Shown here in pieces: positions 7,134 to 15,425 of a stretch of 64,000 nucleotides of DNA. The notes under the pieces are model-generated. The model made no database searches. It saw only the letters and a program-made list of their open reading frames with translations, and was not told the DNA's origin. Position 1 is the first letter of the stretch, and each line of letters begins with the position of its first letter. Both the position numbers and the translations under genes were made by a program. Source of the stretch: Lysinibacillus sphaericus OT4b.31 (GTDB lineage: Bacteria > Bacillota > Bacilli > Bacillales_A > Planococcaceae); the NCBI RefSeq assembly GCF_000392615.1, contig NZ_KB933398.1, forward strand, positions 2,070,691-2,134,690. Reading direction: 5' to 3'.

Positions 7134-8162
7134 ATGAAAAAACCATTTACACCCCAGCTTGTTTATTTTGAGCCAGATGCACTAGATTATCCGCTTGGTC
7201 AAGAGCTGAAAGAGAAATTCGACAACATGGGCGTGGAAATTCGCTATACGACTTCTCATAATCAGGTACGCAATCTGCCAGGTGACAATGATTTGCAAAA
7301 GTACCGGATTGCTAAGTCCACCCTTGTTATCGGCATTCGAAAAACGTTGAAGTTTGATACATCCAAACCTTCAGCGGAATATGCCATTCCCTTTGCGACA
7401 GGGTGCATGGGGCATTGTCATTATTGTTATTTGCAAACAACGATGGGGAGTAAGCCGTATATCCGCACGTATGTCAATGTAGATGAAATTCTTCAGGCAG
7501 CTGATCACTATATGGCTGAGCGAGCTCCTGAAATTACACGATTTGAAGCATCGTGTACGTCTGATATTGTGGGGATTGATCACTTAACACATACGTTGAA
7601 AAGGGCGATTGAGCATTTTGGTCAAAGTGAATTAGGCCAATTGCGCTTTGTGACAAAATTTCATCATGTGGACCATTTACTAGATGCCAAGCATAATGGC
7701 AAAACTAGATTTCGTTTTAGTGTCAATGCCGATTATGTCATCAACAACTTTGAGCCAGGCACCTCACCATTAGACAAACGTATAGAAGCTGCGGGAAAAG
7801 TAGCGAGGGCTGGTTATCCACTTGGTTTTATCGTAGCGCCAATTTATCTTCATGAAGGTTGGGAACAAGGCTATTATCATATGTTTGAGCGGCTGGATGC
7901 GGAATTACCGCAAGATGCACGGGATGATATCACGTTCGAATTTATTCAGCATCGATTTACAAAGCCTGCTAAAAGAGTGATTGAAAAAAACTACCCCATG
8001 ACAAAGTTAGAGTTGGATGAGACTGTGCGAAGGTATAAGTGGGGCAAGTATGGGATTGGTAAATATATCTATCAAAAAGAGGAAGAAGCAGACATAAAAG
8101 AGCATCTCTACGGCTATATGAAAAAATTTTTTCCTAATGCGAAATTAGAATATTTTACTTGA
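7134..8162 (+). CDS. splB: Spore photoproduct lyase
   Basis: A 342-residue radical SAM enzyme that repairs the UV photoproduct 5-thyminyl-5,6-dihydrothymine in germinating spores. The iron-sulfur motif CMGHCHYC gives C91, C95 and C98. C141 (EASCTSDIVG) is at the position of the Bacillus subtilis catalytic hydrogen-donor cysteine. Length equals the B. subtilis protein. It sits behind splA and before a terminator. In Bacillus the pair is transcribed in the forespore by sigma-G; I did not identify that promoter here. Confidence 0.97.
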   Translation: MKKPFTPQLVYFEPDALDYPLGQELKEKFDNMGVEIRYTTSHNQVRNLPGDNDLQKYRIAKSTLVIGIRKTLKFDTSKPSAEYAIPFATGCMGHCHYCYLQTTMGSKPYIRTYVNVDEILQAADHYMAERAPEITRFEASCTSDIVGIDHLTHTLKRAIEHFGQSELGQLRFVTKFHHVDHLLDAKHNGKTRFRFSVNADYVINNFEPGTSPLDKRIEAAGKVARAGYPLGFIVAPIYLHEGWEQGYYHMFERLDAELPQDARDDITFEFIQHRFTKPAKRVIEKNYPMTKLELDETVRRYKWGKYGIGKYIYQKEEEADIKEHLYGYMKKFFPNAKLEYFT

Positions 8163-8170
8163 TGTGCTCA

Positions 8171-8222
8171 CACTGTAGACAAACTCGGCAAAAAAATTGA
8201 GTTTGCCTACAGTCTTTTTAAG
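8171..8222 (+). terminator. Intrinsic terminator after splB
   Basis: ACTGTAG-CAAACTC pairs with GAGTTTG-CTACAGT around an A-rich loop and is followed by CTTTTT. Confidence 0.85.
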
Positions 8223-8224
8223 TA

Positions 8225-8532
8225 AAAATAATCAGGTCCGGAATAGGCCAATCGCTTTTCGCGGATGTACCAGCGAGCCTCTTCCTTCGCTACGCTTCTT
8301 AGCTAGTCGTTTTTTCGCAGGAGTCTCGCAGTCTTACAAAATGAACACGATTAATCGCTAATCCCTTAGGTCACTGCAGATACGCTCGAATGGCGAGAAA
8401 CACAAACGGCGTAATTGCTCATAAGAGACACTGACTTTACTTGACCAACACACATTTTGAACGAAAAACCTCAGAAAAATCAAAAGGTCTCGGGAGTGCC
8501 CAGCATTTCTGAAACCTTTTGTCTTTAATCTG
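8225..8532 (+). repeat. Dispersed intergenic repeat family B, copy 1
   Basis: No gene. The stretch resembles 19672-19890 in the same orientation. Both begin with a GC-rich CGCTTT(T/C)CG(C/T)GG segment and a (G/A)TCTC-CA motif, and end with AATCAAAAGGT, a (T/C)CCAGCATT loop and GAAACCTTTTGTCTT-AATCTG. The end part folds into a hairpin (AAAAGGT-TC with GAAACCTTTT). Such GC-rich extragenic repeats are common in Bacillaceae genomes (general knowledge). Confidence 0.55.
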
Positions 8533-8630
8533 GTGATGTGCTTTTTCGCGGATTGCTGCTACATGCACTGTATAATCCTATTGTCGATGGTAAGCCTAAA
8601 TGGATAAGGTCAAAAAAGGGGAGATTACAC

Positions 8631-9569
8631 TTGTACTCATTTCAACCAAACTGTTGGTCAGAGCACGAGGAGCTTGAGGTTGTAATGCTTTGTGCGCCCT
8701 CTAAATTGGATGTGCCAGATTTAAAAACCGCAGAACATGTGCAATGGAGCGCTTCTGTACATCATGCAAAAGCAATGGAGAATTTCATGGAATTTAAAGG
8801 TGCTTTACAACATGCAGGGGTGAAGGTCATCGATTATTCAAAGGAACTAACAGCGGATGTACAGCAACTAAGTGATCAGCTCCTGAATCGGTATTTTGTT
8901 CGTGATTTAGCCTGTGTATTTGGCAACATGATGTTACCGGGAGAAGCGGGCATTTCCATGAGACGCCCTGAGTATGTTCAAGCGCAAGCACTACTGGAAA
9001 ATTGGTTTCCTAAAAGCTTTACACACATCAAAGACCCGCGAAAAGCATTGGAGTTTGGGGATGTACTGATTCTCAATAAAGACGCTGTGCTTATGAATAT
9101 CGGTGTACGAACTACAATAGAAGGAGTGGAGCGTGTAAAGGAGAAAATCTTCGAAGCGGGTTTTGCTGAAATCGGCATTATTGATTTGCCTCGAAGCTCG
9201 GATACACTCCATTTAGATATGAACTGCAATGTGGCACATGAGGATCTCGTCATGGCCAAGAGCTTTATGCGGTATTTTCCTATCCATGTATTGACGGCAC
9301 AATCATCACGTTTTGATATGACAGCGACATTTCTCAAGCACCACGGCTTTGATGTCTATTGGCTTGACAAATATAATACGATTCCTGATATTAACTTTCT
9401 GAACCTTGATCCAGAAACACTATTGATTAGTAAGAAAGCAACCAAGCAATTATTTAAAAATCATCCAAAATTACAAAAGAAAAATATTATTGAAATTGAA
9501 GTGACGGAACTCGAAAAAGGCGGCGGCGGTATTCGCTGTATGACCCTACCATTATTGCGGAAGAAGTAA
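8631..9569 (+). CDS. Arginine deiminase/amidinotransferase superfamily hydrolase (YkgA-like)
   Basis: A 312-residue protein of the guanidine-modifying superfamily. The catalytic pattern is visible as FVRDLACVFG (Asp), DTLHLDMNCN (His and Asp), and a C-terminal GGGIRCMTLPL whose Cys matches the nucleophile of arginine deiminase (family pattern GG-RCM-MP). B. subtilis YkgA and dimethylarginine hydrolases are relatives; the substrate is unproven. The TTG at 8631 is chosen because AAGGGGAG lies 7 bases upstream. The frame stays open upstream into the repeat but has no site. A permease follows 29 bases later, hinting at uptake and breakdown of a guanidino compound. Confidence 0.82.
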   Translation: MYSFQPNCWSEHEELEVVMLCAPSKLDVPDLKTAEHVQWSASVHHAKAMENFMEFKGALQHAGVKVIDYSKELTADVQQLSDQLLNRYFVRDLACVFGNMMLPGEAGISMRRPEYVQAQALLENWFPKSFTHIKDPRKALEFGDVLILNKDAVLMNIGVRTTIEGVERVKEKIFEAGFAEIGIIDLPRSSDTLHLDMNCNVAHEDLVMAKSFMRYFPIHVLTAQSSRFDMTATFLKHHGFDVYWLDKYNTIPDINFLNLDPETLLISKKATKQLFKNHPKLQKKNIIEIEVTELEKGGGGIRCMTLPLLRKK

Positions 9570-9598
9570 TTTATCTTACAGGCATCGGAGTGATTCTA

Positions 9599-10924
9599 AT
9601 GGCATCAAAAACAAGCAAAGGTCGTATGTCCTGGTGGCAACTGTCACTTCTCGGAGTGGGTTGCACATTAGGGACAGGCTTTTTTCTTGGGACAAGTATG
9701 GCTATCGAGAAAAGTGGTCCAGCAGTGTTAATTCCTTTTTTAGTAGCGGCAATTGGCACCTACCTCGTCTATGAAGCACTTGTGAAGATGTCTGTCGACA
9801 ATCCGGATAAGGGATCTTTCCGTACTTATGCCAAACAAGCATTTGGCAAGTGGGCTGGATTTAGCAATGGATGGGTTTATTTGATATCTGAAATGCTGAT
9901 TATGGGAAGTCAGCTGATGGCATTAGGAATCTTTACACAGTTTTGGTTTCCGAGCCTGCCGTTATGGATTGCGACGTCCATTTATGCCGTACTTGGATTA
10001 TTTGTCATTCTTACGGGTATGAAGGGTTTTGAAAATTTTCAAAATATCTTTGGTGTGCTGAAAACCGCTGCCATTGTCGTGTTTATTGTTGTAGCTGTCA
10101 TGCTCGTGATAAAAGGGTTCAACAGTGAACCAAGACAACTAGATGCTTTCATGGAAAACTATCAGAGCTTCTTTTCAGAGGGTGTCAAAGGAATATGGCT
10201 TGGATTATTGTATGCATTTTATGCTTTTGGTGGAATCGAAGTGATGGGGCTATTAGTCATTGATTTAAAAGATCCCAAACAAGCGCCTAAAGCTGGAAAA
10301 GTGATGATTGTTGTACTAACTACGATTTATGTTATGGCGATTGCCTTTGCACTTACGCTTGTTCCTTGGGGAGCGTTTCATGTGGATGAAAGTCCGTTTA
10401 TTACGGCACTTGAAAATTATCACATTCCATATGTAACGGACATCATTAATGGCATTTTAATCATTGCAGGTTTCTCCACAATGGTGGCTTCCTTGTATGC
10501 TGTACTGACAATCATAACGACCCTTGCAGAAGATCAAGATGCACCAGCTTGTCTAGCCAAAAAAGGGAGAATGAATGTCCCGTTTCCTGCGTTTCTCTTT
10601 ATAACAGGTGGTTTACTCTTCGCCATTGTCATCGGGTTTTTAATACCGGAAAAGATCTTTGAATATTTCATAACAGCTGCCGGCCTGATGCTGATTTATA
10701 ATTGGCTCTTTATTTTAGTGACGTATGCAAAGCTTATGGATTTAACGACAGTGCAACACATGAAAAATGGCATAGGTATGGTATTGATAGTGGTCACTGT
10801 ATCCGGCACGTTAGGCGAGAAAACAAGCAGACTCGGGTTTTTTGTGAGTCTGCTTTTCATAGTCATTATCGGAATCGCAACCATGTTCAAGATGAAAAAA
10901 TGGCGAAATCATCAGCGTACTTGA
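9599..10924 (+). CDS. APC family amino-acid permease
   Basis: A 441-residue membrane protein with about 12 spans. The start (SWWQLSLLGVGCTLGTGFFLG) matches the glycine-rich first helix of the amino acid-polyamine-organocation superfamily, and GGIEVMGLLVID sits in the sixth-helix region. It likely imports an amino acid; its neighbour suggests arginine or a relative. The ATG at 9599 follows GGAGTGA. It is probably cotranscribed with the ADI-family hydrolase. Near its 3' end the coding DNA contains a terminator-like hairpin (10825-10855). Confidence 0.88.
   Translation: MASKTSKGRMSWWQLSLLGVGCTLGTGFFLGTSMAIEKSGPAVLIPFLVAAIGTYLVYEALVKMSVDNPDKGSFRTYAKQAFGKWAGFSNGWVYLISEMLIMGSQLMALGIFTQFWFPSLPLWIATSIYAVLGLFVILTGMKGFENFQNIFGVLKTAAIVVFIVVAVMLVIKGFNSEPRQLDAFMENYQSFFSEGVKGIWLGLLYAFYAFGGIEVMGLLVIDLKDPKQAPKAGKVMIVVLTTIYVMAIAFALTLVPWGAFHVDESPFITALENYHIPYVTDIINGILIIAGFSTMVASLYAVLTIITTLAEDQDAPACLAKKGRMNVPFPAFLFITGGLLFAIVIGFLIPEKIFEYFITAAGLMLIYNWLFILVTYAKLMDLTTVQHMKNGIGMVLIVVTVSGTLGEKTSRLGFFVSLLFIVIIGIATMFKMKKWRNHQRT
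10825..10855 (-). terminator. Terminator-like hairpin inside the permease 3' end, probably for the convergent gene
   Basis: AAGCAGACTC (10825-10834) and GAGTCTGCTT (10846-10855) form a perfect 10-bp stem. On the minus strand it is followed by TTGTTTTC. The convergent yqcI-like gene ends at 10934, and there is no other terminator in the 9-base gap, so this may end that transcript while also encoding permease residues. Confidence 0.5.
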
Positions 10925-10933
10925 TGACGGCTG

Positions 10934-11698
10934 TTACTCCCGCGGTGGAAACTTGAGTTCCTGTTGCATCTTAAAAAATGGACATGTAGCTGGACTACGT
11001 TCATCATCACTGATAAAATATTGTTTCCATTCGTGATTGTCTGCTTGCCCATACCATTTTAAATCGGGATGACCTGGAATGGCATCATAGGCATCAATGC
11101 GCTTGCGTATTAATTTTTTTAATTTGCGTCCGAAGACAGTCGAGTCGTTCATGTCCGCAAACACCCAGCGTGGCTGAAATGCCATGAACAGAGTGGGAAA
11201 GGAACGGCTTTTACGTAATTGATGAGCCGGCGTAGCACAAAATACAAAATAAGGCTCACCGTTAAAGCAAAATTCCCATTCATAATGGGATGGGTCTGAC
11301 GGAATATCTGCTGGCCAATCCTTGTCATCAAATGTGGTTAATCTGTTTAAAACAGACCAAAACAATTGTCGATAATCCTCTACCTCATAGCCTTTAAGTA
11401 GCTCTTCAGGTGTTTCAAAAAAAATAGCCAGTGAGGTAAATCTCCCTGAGGTTCGCGCGCATAGATCGTACGCCTTTAAGCAATCTGCTAATTCTTTTGC
11501 GCTATGAACCTCTCGTGGATCTCCAACAAAACCATATCGCAGCTCATTCGATAAATAGCCCTTTCTTGCTGGGATACAAGGGAACGTGTTGGCGTCATCA
11601 GCAATCATGGCAGAGAAGGCTTTATAAGCGGTCTGCTGCCATATGGGGAGGGTTTCCGAATGTTTGTCTAACCAATGCTTTTCTAAAACTGCACCCAC
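10934..11698 (-). CDS. YqcI/YcgG family protein
   Basis: A 254-residue cytoplasmic protein matching the YqcI/YcgG family. Typical parts are FPCIPARKGYLSNELRYGFV near residue 40, PHYEWEFCFNGEPYFVFCATPAH-like text in the middle, RSFPTLFMAFQPRWVF, and the final CPF motif (SPATCPF). The function of this family is not known; some relatives occur next to siderophore or heme-like genes. The GTG start follows AGGAGG. It is convergent with the permease, with a 9-base gap. Confidence 0.85.
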   Translation of the reverse strand: MGAVLEKHWLDKHSETLPIWQQTAYKAFSAMIADDANTFPCIPARKGYLSNELRYGFVGDPREVHSAKELADCLKAYDLCARTSGRFTSLAIFFETPEELLKGYEVEDYRQLFWSVLNRLTTFDDKDWPADIPSDPSHYEWEFCFNGEPYFVFCATPAHQLRKSRSFPTLFMAFQPRWVFADMNDSTVFGRKLKKLIRKRIDAYDAIPGHPDLKWYGQADNHEWKQYFISDDERSPATCPFFKMQQELKFPPRE

Positions 11699-12019
11699 TT
11701 GAGTCTCCTCCTTCTATACATCCTTAGACTATTAATGAAGAACTTATTGGGTGACGACTCACACGTAATTATTAAAAAAATAACTACATATGCTTGCTTA
11801 TGGAAATCTTGAGCACAACACTACGCTCTACATTGCTTGTTTAACGAATGATTCAGTGATGTTAAAATTACACTAAGATGGTAGTAAATGATTATTTCGG
11901 TTTTACTTATCGTATCATGAACAGGGTAGAAGAAGGAATAATAGAAGAATAAAAGTTCAGGGTTACTCACTGGTTTGACAAAGTAAATAGCGAGATTGCT
12001 TGAAAGGGTGAAGGTAAAA
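11699..12019. other. Intergenic region, nothing recognised
   Basis: About 320 bases between two divergent genes. It is AT-rich. There is no convincing ORF, repeat or structured RNA; weak -10-like boxes are present but none stands out. Confidence 0.5.
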
Positions 12020-12880
12020 TTGACTCAATCGATTGTGAAAGTAACAAATCGTATGTTAAGCATCATGACAAGGGCAGAAAAGGAAGCGGAATTGTCAAAA
12101 TATAAAATGTTACAACCGGTTCATTTACTGATTGCTTGTTTGGATGAAAAAGGCGGAGCACTTGGGGAAATTTCATTGAAGTGCACCTTAGAGGTAGCTT
12201 CTTTGAGGATTTTGGCAGATGAGCTGTGTAAGGATTCAAATCAAAATACCGCAAAATGTAACTTTTTCAATGTTCCAGTAACAGAAGAAGTGTTAACAGT
12301 CTTGGAAGTGGCTTTTCGATATATGAAGAGATATAAGCAAGTCTACATGAATGAAGGCCACTTACTCAAAGCATTAATGACGACTAACATGCTTGACCAC
12401 CATTTTGTTTCAGAAGAAAACAAGAAATTACTATTAAGCCTTGGGGCGACCTCCAGAGATATGATTTCGCACCTTGGCAATTATACATTTCCACAAGTGA
12501 ATTCGACCATAATTCGTAAAGTTAATCCGAACGATGCAAACGACCTTATTCATTTTGTGGAACATCAATTTTCAAAACAATGGTCAGAAACTATTAGAAA
12601 TGCATTTTTGTTAGAAGAACCTTCTGTATATATAGCTTTCGATTGTAAAGGTGAAATAGTAGGGTTTGCTGCTTTTGATGTATTTGAAAATAGAAAATGT
12701 TATTTTGGTCCGATGGGTGTATCAGAATCTAATAGAGTTAAAGGAATCGGCTATTCTTTGCTGCATCATTGTTTAAAAGATATGCATGATATCGGCTATG
12801 AATATGCGATTATTGGAGGAGCAGGTCCGATAGAATTTTATGAAAAAGCGTGTAATGCAGTAGTAATACCTACAGCATAG
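12020..12880 (+). CDS. Clp N-terminal repeat domain fused to a GNAT acetyltransferase
   Basis: About 286 residues. The first half (roughly 10-150) resembles the double Clp_N repeat of ClpC/ClpB: MLSIMTRAEKEAE, then LQPVHLLIACLDE with GGALGE, and a second repeat with EGHLLKALM. The second half is a GNAT domain (IIRKVNPNDANDLIHFVE, GEIVGFAAFDV, acetyl-CoA loop RVKGIGYSLLHHC, ending FYEKACNAVVI). The C-terminus stops soon after the last GNAT strand. The TTG at 12020 fits the GAAAGGGTGAAGG site; starts at 11996 or 12008 are possible. A Clp_N domain without any ATPase may bind an adaptor or peptide. The substrate is unknown. Confidence 0.78.
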   Translation: MTQSIVKVTNRMLSIMTRAEKEAELSKYKMLQPVHLLIACLDEKGGALGEISLKCTLEVASLRILADELCKDSNQNTAKCNFFNVPVTEEVLTVLEVAFRYMKRYKQVYMNEGHLLKALMTTNMLDHHFVSEENKKLLLSLGATSRDMISHLGNYTFPQVNSTIIRKVNPNDANDLIHFVEHQFSKQWSETIRNAFLLEEPSVYIAFDCKGEIVGFAAFDVFENRKCYFGPMGVSESNRVKGIGYSLLHHCLKDMHDIGYEYAIIGGAGPIEFYEKACNAVVIPTA

Positions 12881-12890
12881 TAAAGCCTGA

Positions 12891-13040
12891 TAAAGTGAAA
12901 CTTCAATCAGTGGGGGTTTTCTTCAGCCCCCACTGATTGTTAGTTGAACCAATCGGGCTTTTACGAACAGTTGATCGTCCACCTAGTTGACTCGTTCTCA
13001 ACTTTCCACTTGATGTGGGCGTCTTACTGACCGTTAATTT
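12891..13040 (-). repeat. Dispersed intergenic repeat, copy 2 (hairpin-bearing)
   Basis: This is an inverted copy of the element at 689-814. Read on the minus strand it has GTCAGTAAG, AACTGTTCGTAA-AGCCCGATTGG, AACTAACAATCAGTG and AGTTTCACTTTA in the same order. AATCAGTGGGGG (12905-12916) pairs perfectly with CCCCCACTGATT (12927-12938). Compensating differences in the lower stem between the two copies (GGAG/CTCC-like against GGGG/CCCC) suggest a kept structure. It lies between two acetyltransferase genes. Confidence 0.6.
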
Positions 13041-13059
13041 TGGAAAAAGGTGATGAGTA

Positions 13060-13482
13060 TTGATGATGAAAAAAGTTAATGCCGAGACAATTCCTCGGTC
13101 CATAAGCAACCTGCTATCTCTTGCGACCTCACATCATAAAGTTGAGCAAGAATATGAAAAATATGTAACTTCATCAAATCGAACATTATATAGTTTTGAC
13201 ATTGCAGGGGAAGTAGTGGGGTGTATCGGGATTGAACAAATAAGTTTAATTGCGTGCGAAATTAAACACATTGCAGTATTTGCCAATCGAAGAGGACATG
13301 GTATTGGCAGCAAAATGATACATTCTATTTCTGATAAATATTCACTGATTTCTGCAGAGACGGATCATGATGCCGTAGCATTCTATCGAAACTACGGTTT
13401 TACGATAACGAGTTTAGGAGAGAAGTATCCAGGTGTAGAACGATTTCTATGTGAATATAAAAAACCAATAATTATTACCTAG
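13060..13482 (+). CDS. GNAT family N-acetyltransferase
   Basis: A 140-residue single GNAT domain. GEVVGCIGIEQI forms the central strands, IKHIAVFANRRGHGIGSKMI is the acetyl-CoA binding motif A (R/Q-x-x-G-x-G/A), and AVAFYRNYGF is the usual ending. The substrate is unknown. The TTG start at 13060 follows AAAAGGTGA; two ATG codons follow immediately and could also serve. It is the first of three closely spaced genes (GNAT, grpB-like, NUDIX). Confidence 0.85.
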   Translation: MMMKKVNAETIPRSISNLLSLATSHHKVEQEYEKYVTSSNRTLYSFDIAGEVVGCIGIEQISLIACEIKHIAVFANRRGHGIGSKMIHSISDKYSLISAETDHDAVAFYRNYGFTITSLGEKYPGVERFLCEYKKPIIIT

Positions 13483-13495
13483 GAGGGTTGAGAAT

Positions 13496-13999
13496 TTGAG
13501 AAAGACTGAAATTGTTCCTTGGACAAAAAATTGGGAAGAATCCTACAATCAAGAAGCGAAAATACTGAAAGAGATATTTCGCAATGAATTGCTTGAAATA
13601 TTTCATATAGGTAGTACAGCAGTTCAATGCATTGGGTACGCAAAACCAATCATAGATATATTAATCGTAGTAAAAAAAATTGAAAATGTGGATGTATAAG
13701 CTGATAAAATGCAATCAATAGGGTATGTCGCAAGAGCGGAAAACGGAATAGCTGGTAGAAGATACTTCCCTAAAGGCCTAGATAAAAGGACGCATCATGT
13801 ACATATTTATCAACAGGGGCATGAGAATATTGAAAAGCATCTAAACTTTAAAGCATACTTATTCAATAACCCTGACATAGCAAAAGAATACGATAATTTA
13901 AAAATTAAACTTGCCAATCAGTATCCGGAAGATACACATCTCTATCAGAAGGGCAAAGAAGATTTTGTCAATCAGCTTGTTGCTCAATCATTTAGATGA
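13496..13999 (+). pseudogene. GrpB family nucleotidyltransferase-like gene broken by one stop
   Basis: Two open segments in the same frame (13496-13699 and 13709-13999) together give one full GrpB/UPF0157 protein of about 167 residues. The N-terminal part has VPWTKNWEESYNQEA and IFHIGSTAVQ (family IxHIGSTAVP), and the C-terminal part has the conserved RTHHVHIYQQGHENI-like stretch and HLNFKAYL. A TAA at 13697-13699 interrupts it where relatives usually carry Tyr or another sense codon. No frameshift is seen, so a single base change explains the break. AGGAGGGT precedes the TTG start. A sequencing error or readthrough remains possible. Confidence 0.8.
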
Positions 14000-14064
14000 A
14001 AAAAAAGGAATTAACTAAAAATAATGTGGTTTTAAGAAATGTAGCAAATAACGGAGGACAAACA

Positions 14065-14532
14065 ATGACGATTAGAAACTCAGCCAAGGCTATTATCATT
14101 AGTGGAGAAGGTAAAATATTATTAACAAAAAATCAGGATAATGAGGGGTATTTTTATCTTTTTCCTGGGGGAGGACAAGAACATGGCGAAACCATTCCAC
14201 AGGCATTAGTAAGAGAATGTGTGGAAGAAATAGGACAGGAAGTAGCAATGGGTGAGCTACTTCATATTCGGGATTATATAGGAAAAAACCACGAGCATGC
14301 TTCCTTTGATTTTGATGTGCACCAAGTTGAGTATTATTTTCTGTGCAACCTAATTGATGACAGGGACCATACCAAAATACCAACAAATCCAGATAGCCAT
14401 CAGGTTGGGGTAGAATGGTTACCTATTCATGATTTACTGCAATATCGGATCTATCCTAAAGAACTAAGAAAGTGCATAATACAGCATGTTAATAATCAAA
14501 AGTCTCCGATTTATTTAGGCGATGTAAATTAA
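14065..14532 (+). CDS. NUDIX hydrolase
   Basis: A 155-residue protein with a Nudix box at about residues 37-59. GGGQEHGE is followed seven residues later by REC-VEE-IG, so the metal-binding glutamates are present. It hydrolyses some nucleoside diphosphate linked to another group; the substrate is not deducible. The ATG at 14065 is chosen since GGAGGA lies 6 bases upstream; the frame is open earlier, overlapping the grpB-like stop, but without a site. It probably shares a transcript with the GNAT and grpB-like genes. Confidence 0.87.
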   Translation: MTIRNSAKAIIISGEGKILLTKNQDNEGYFYLFPGGGQEHGETIPQALVRECVEEIGQEVAMGELLHIRDYIGKNHEHASFDFDVHQVEYYFLCNLIDDRDHTKIPTNPDSHQVGVEWLPIHDLLQYRIYPKELRKCIIQHVNNQKSPIYLGDVN

Positions 14533-14599
14533 GAAGCTGTTTTGTCATCAAGGCATCTGACCGTAAAAGTATTGTGAATTCGATACGATAGATCTGGAT

Positions 14600-14776
14600 G
14601 TTTTGTATTGAGTGATATGTACGTAGTCAGTGGATTGGAACGGAAGGGGCAACGCTTCCGAATCCTATTGGCTACGAAAGCGTGAGTGGAACGTAGCGGG
14701 TAGAGCGGGACAGTTGAGTCCTGGACTGAGCAAAATGATGGAAGCGGCTTGGTTCCACCCGCAGTGAACATCAATG
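14600..14776. repeat. Degenerate GC-rich extragenic repeat
   Basis: No gene. This segment is richer in GC than its surroundings. It contains GGAACGGAAGG, ACGAAAGCGTGAGTGGAACGT and GGCTTGGTTCCACCCGC, which resemble the GC-rich extragenic repeats seen in many Bacillaceae. It may be related to the GC-rich part of the family B copies at 8.2 and 19.7 kb in the opposite orientation. Open frames across it have no start site. Confidence 0.4.
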
Positions 14777-14796
14777 GTCTTATTCAACGATAACAT

Positions 14797-14842
14797 AAAA
14801 GAATCCACTTTGATTTTTCAAAATGGATTCTTTTAATTTTTT
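14797..14842. terminator. Bidirectional terminator
   Basis: AAAAGAATCCA-TTTG pairs with CAAA-TGGATTCTTTT, followed by a T run on the plus strand; A residues upstream serve the minus strand. It lies between the NUDIX gene and the convergent marR-like gene. Confidence 0.8.
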
Positions 14843-14869
14843 TTAACGATAATTTTGAGGCATTGTGGT

Positions 14870-15307
14870 CTATTTTTGACGATTGAATACCTTACTTTGT
14901 AGTACATTTAATGCATGATGAATTTCCGCTAAATCTTCCTCCGAAACATTTTGCATAAGCTGTTGAAAACGTGCTTCAACACAGGCAAAAGCCTCATTCA
15001 TCATATTTTCTCCATCATTCGTAAGACAAATATATTGTTTTCTGCGGTCCTCGGTATCAGTAATTTTTTGGATTAGATTTTTTTCTAGTAGTTTCTTGAG
15101 CTCACGGCTTGTATTAGGCAACGACATATGCTGGCAATCACTGATTTCAGTAGGCGTGACAGGCTGGCTTACTTTTATATATTCCAGAATTTTATATTGA
15201 ACCGGCGTAACGGTGTCGATGTTAACGTTTTGTGTTAAATCATGTGTTACTTCATGAACGGCAGTTGTAAACGTGACAAATTGATTGAATAATGATTTCT
15301 TGTCCAT
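14870..15307 (-). CDS. MarR family transcriptional regulator
   Basis: A 145-residue winged-helix regulator. The recognition region is visible as VSQPVTPTEISDCQHMSLPN with a wing at KITDTEDRRKQYICLT (family DxRDRR pattern). Terminal helices form the dimer. The ATG at 15307 is preferred because GAGGTGAG lies just upstream; a GTG at 15316 overlaps that site. It is divergent from a quinone reductase gene, with a long inverted repeat between, so it most likely represses that gene and releases on an electrophile or other ligand. Confidence 0.9.
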   Translation of the reverse strand: MDKKSLFNQFVTFTTAVHEVTHDLTQNVNIDTVTPVQYKILEYIKVSQPVTPTEISDCQHMSLPNTSRELKKLLEKNLIQKITDTEDRRKQYICLTNDGENMMNEAFACVEARFQQLMQNVSEEDLAEIHHALNVLQSKVFNRQK

Positions 15308-15356
15308 AGTACTCACCTCTTATTGACAAGATAACAAATAACTTATCCTAAAACAA

Positions 15357-15410
15357 TTATCATTTGACAACTAAATAAAAGGAGGGTATTATTTAGTTAT
15401 CAAATGATAA
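15357..15410 (+). promoter_or_regulatory. Promoter buried in a 22-bp inverted repeat (MarR operator)
   Basis: Arms at 15357-15378 and 15389-15410 are reverse complements with a single mismatch, separated by 10 bases. The promoter of the quinone reductase lies within: TTGACA (15364-15369) and TATTAT (15387-15392), 17 bases apart. Binding of the divergent MarR protein would block it completely. A shorter similar sequence (GATAAC-N7-TTATC) near 15330-15347 may be a second site for autoregulation. Confidence 0.8.
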
Positions 15411-15425
15411 GTAATGGAGGATGTT

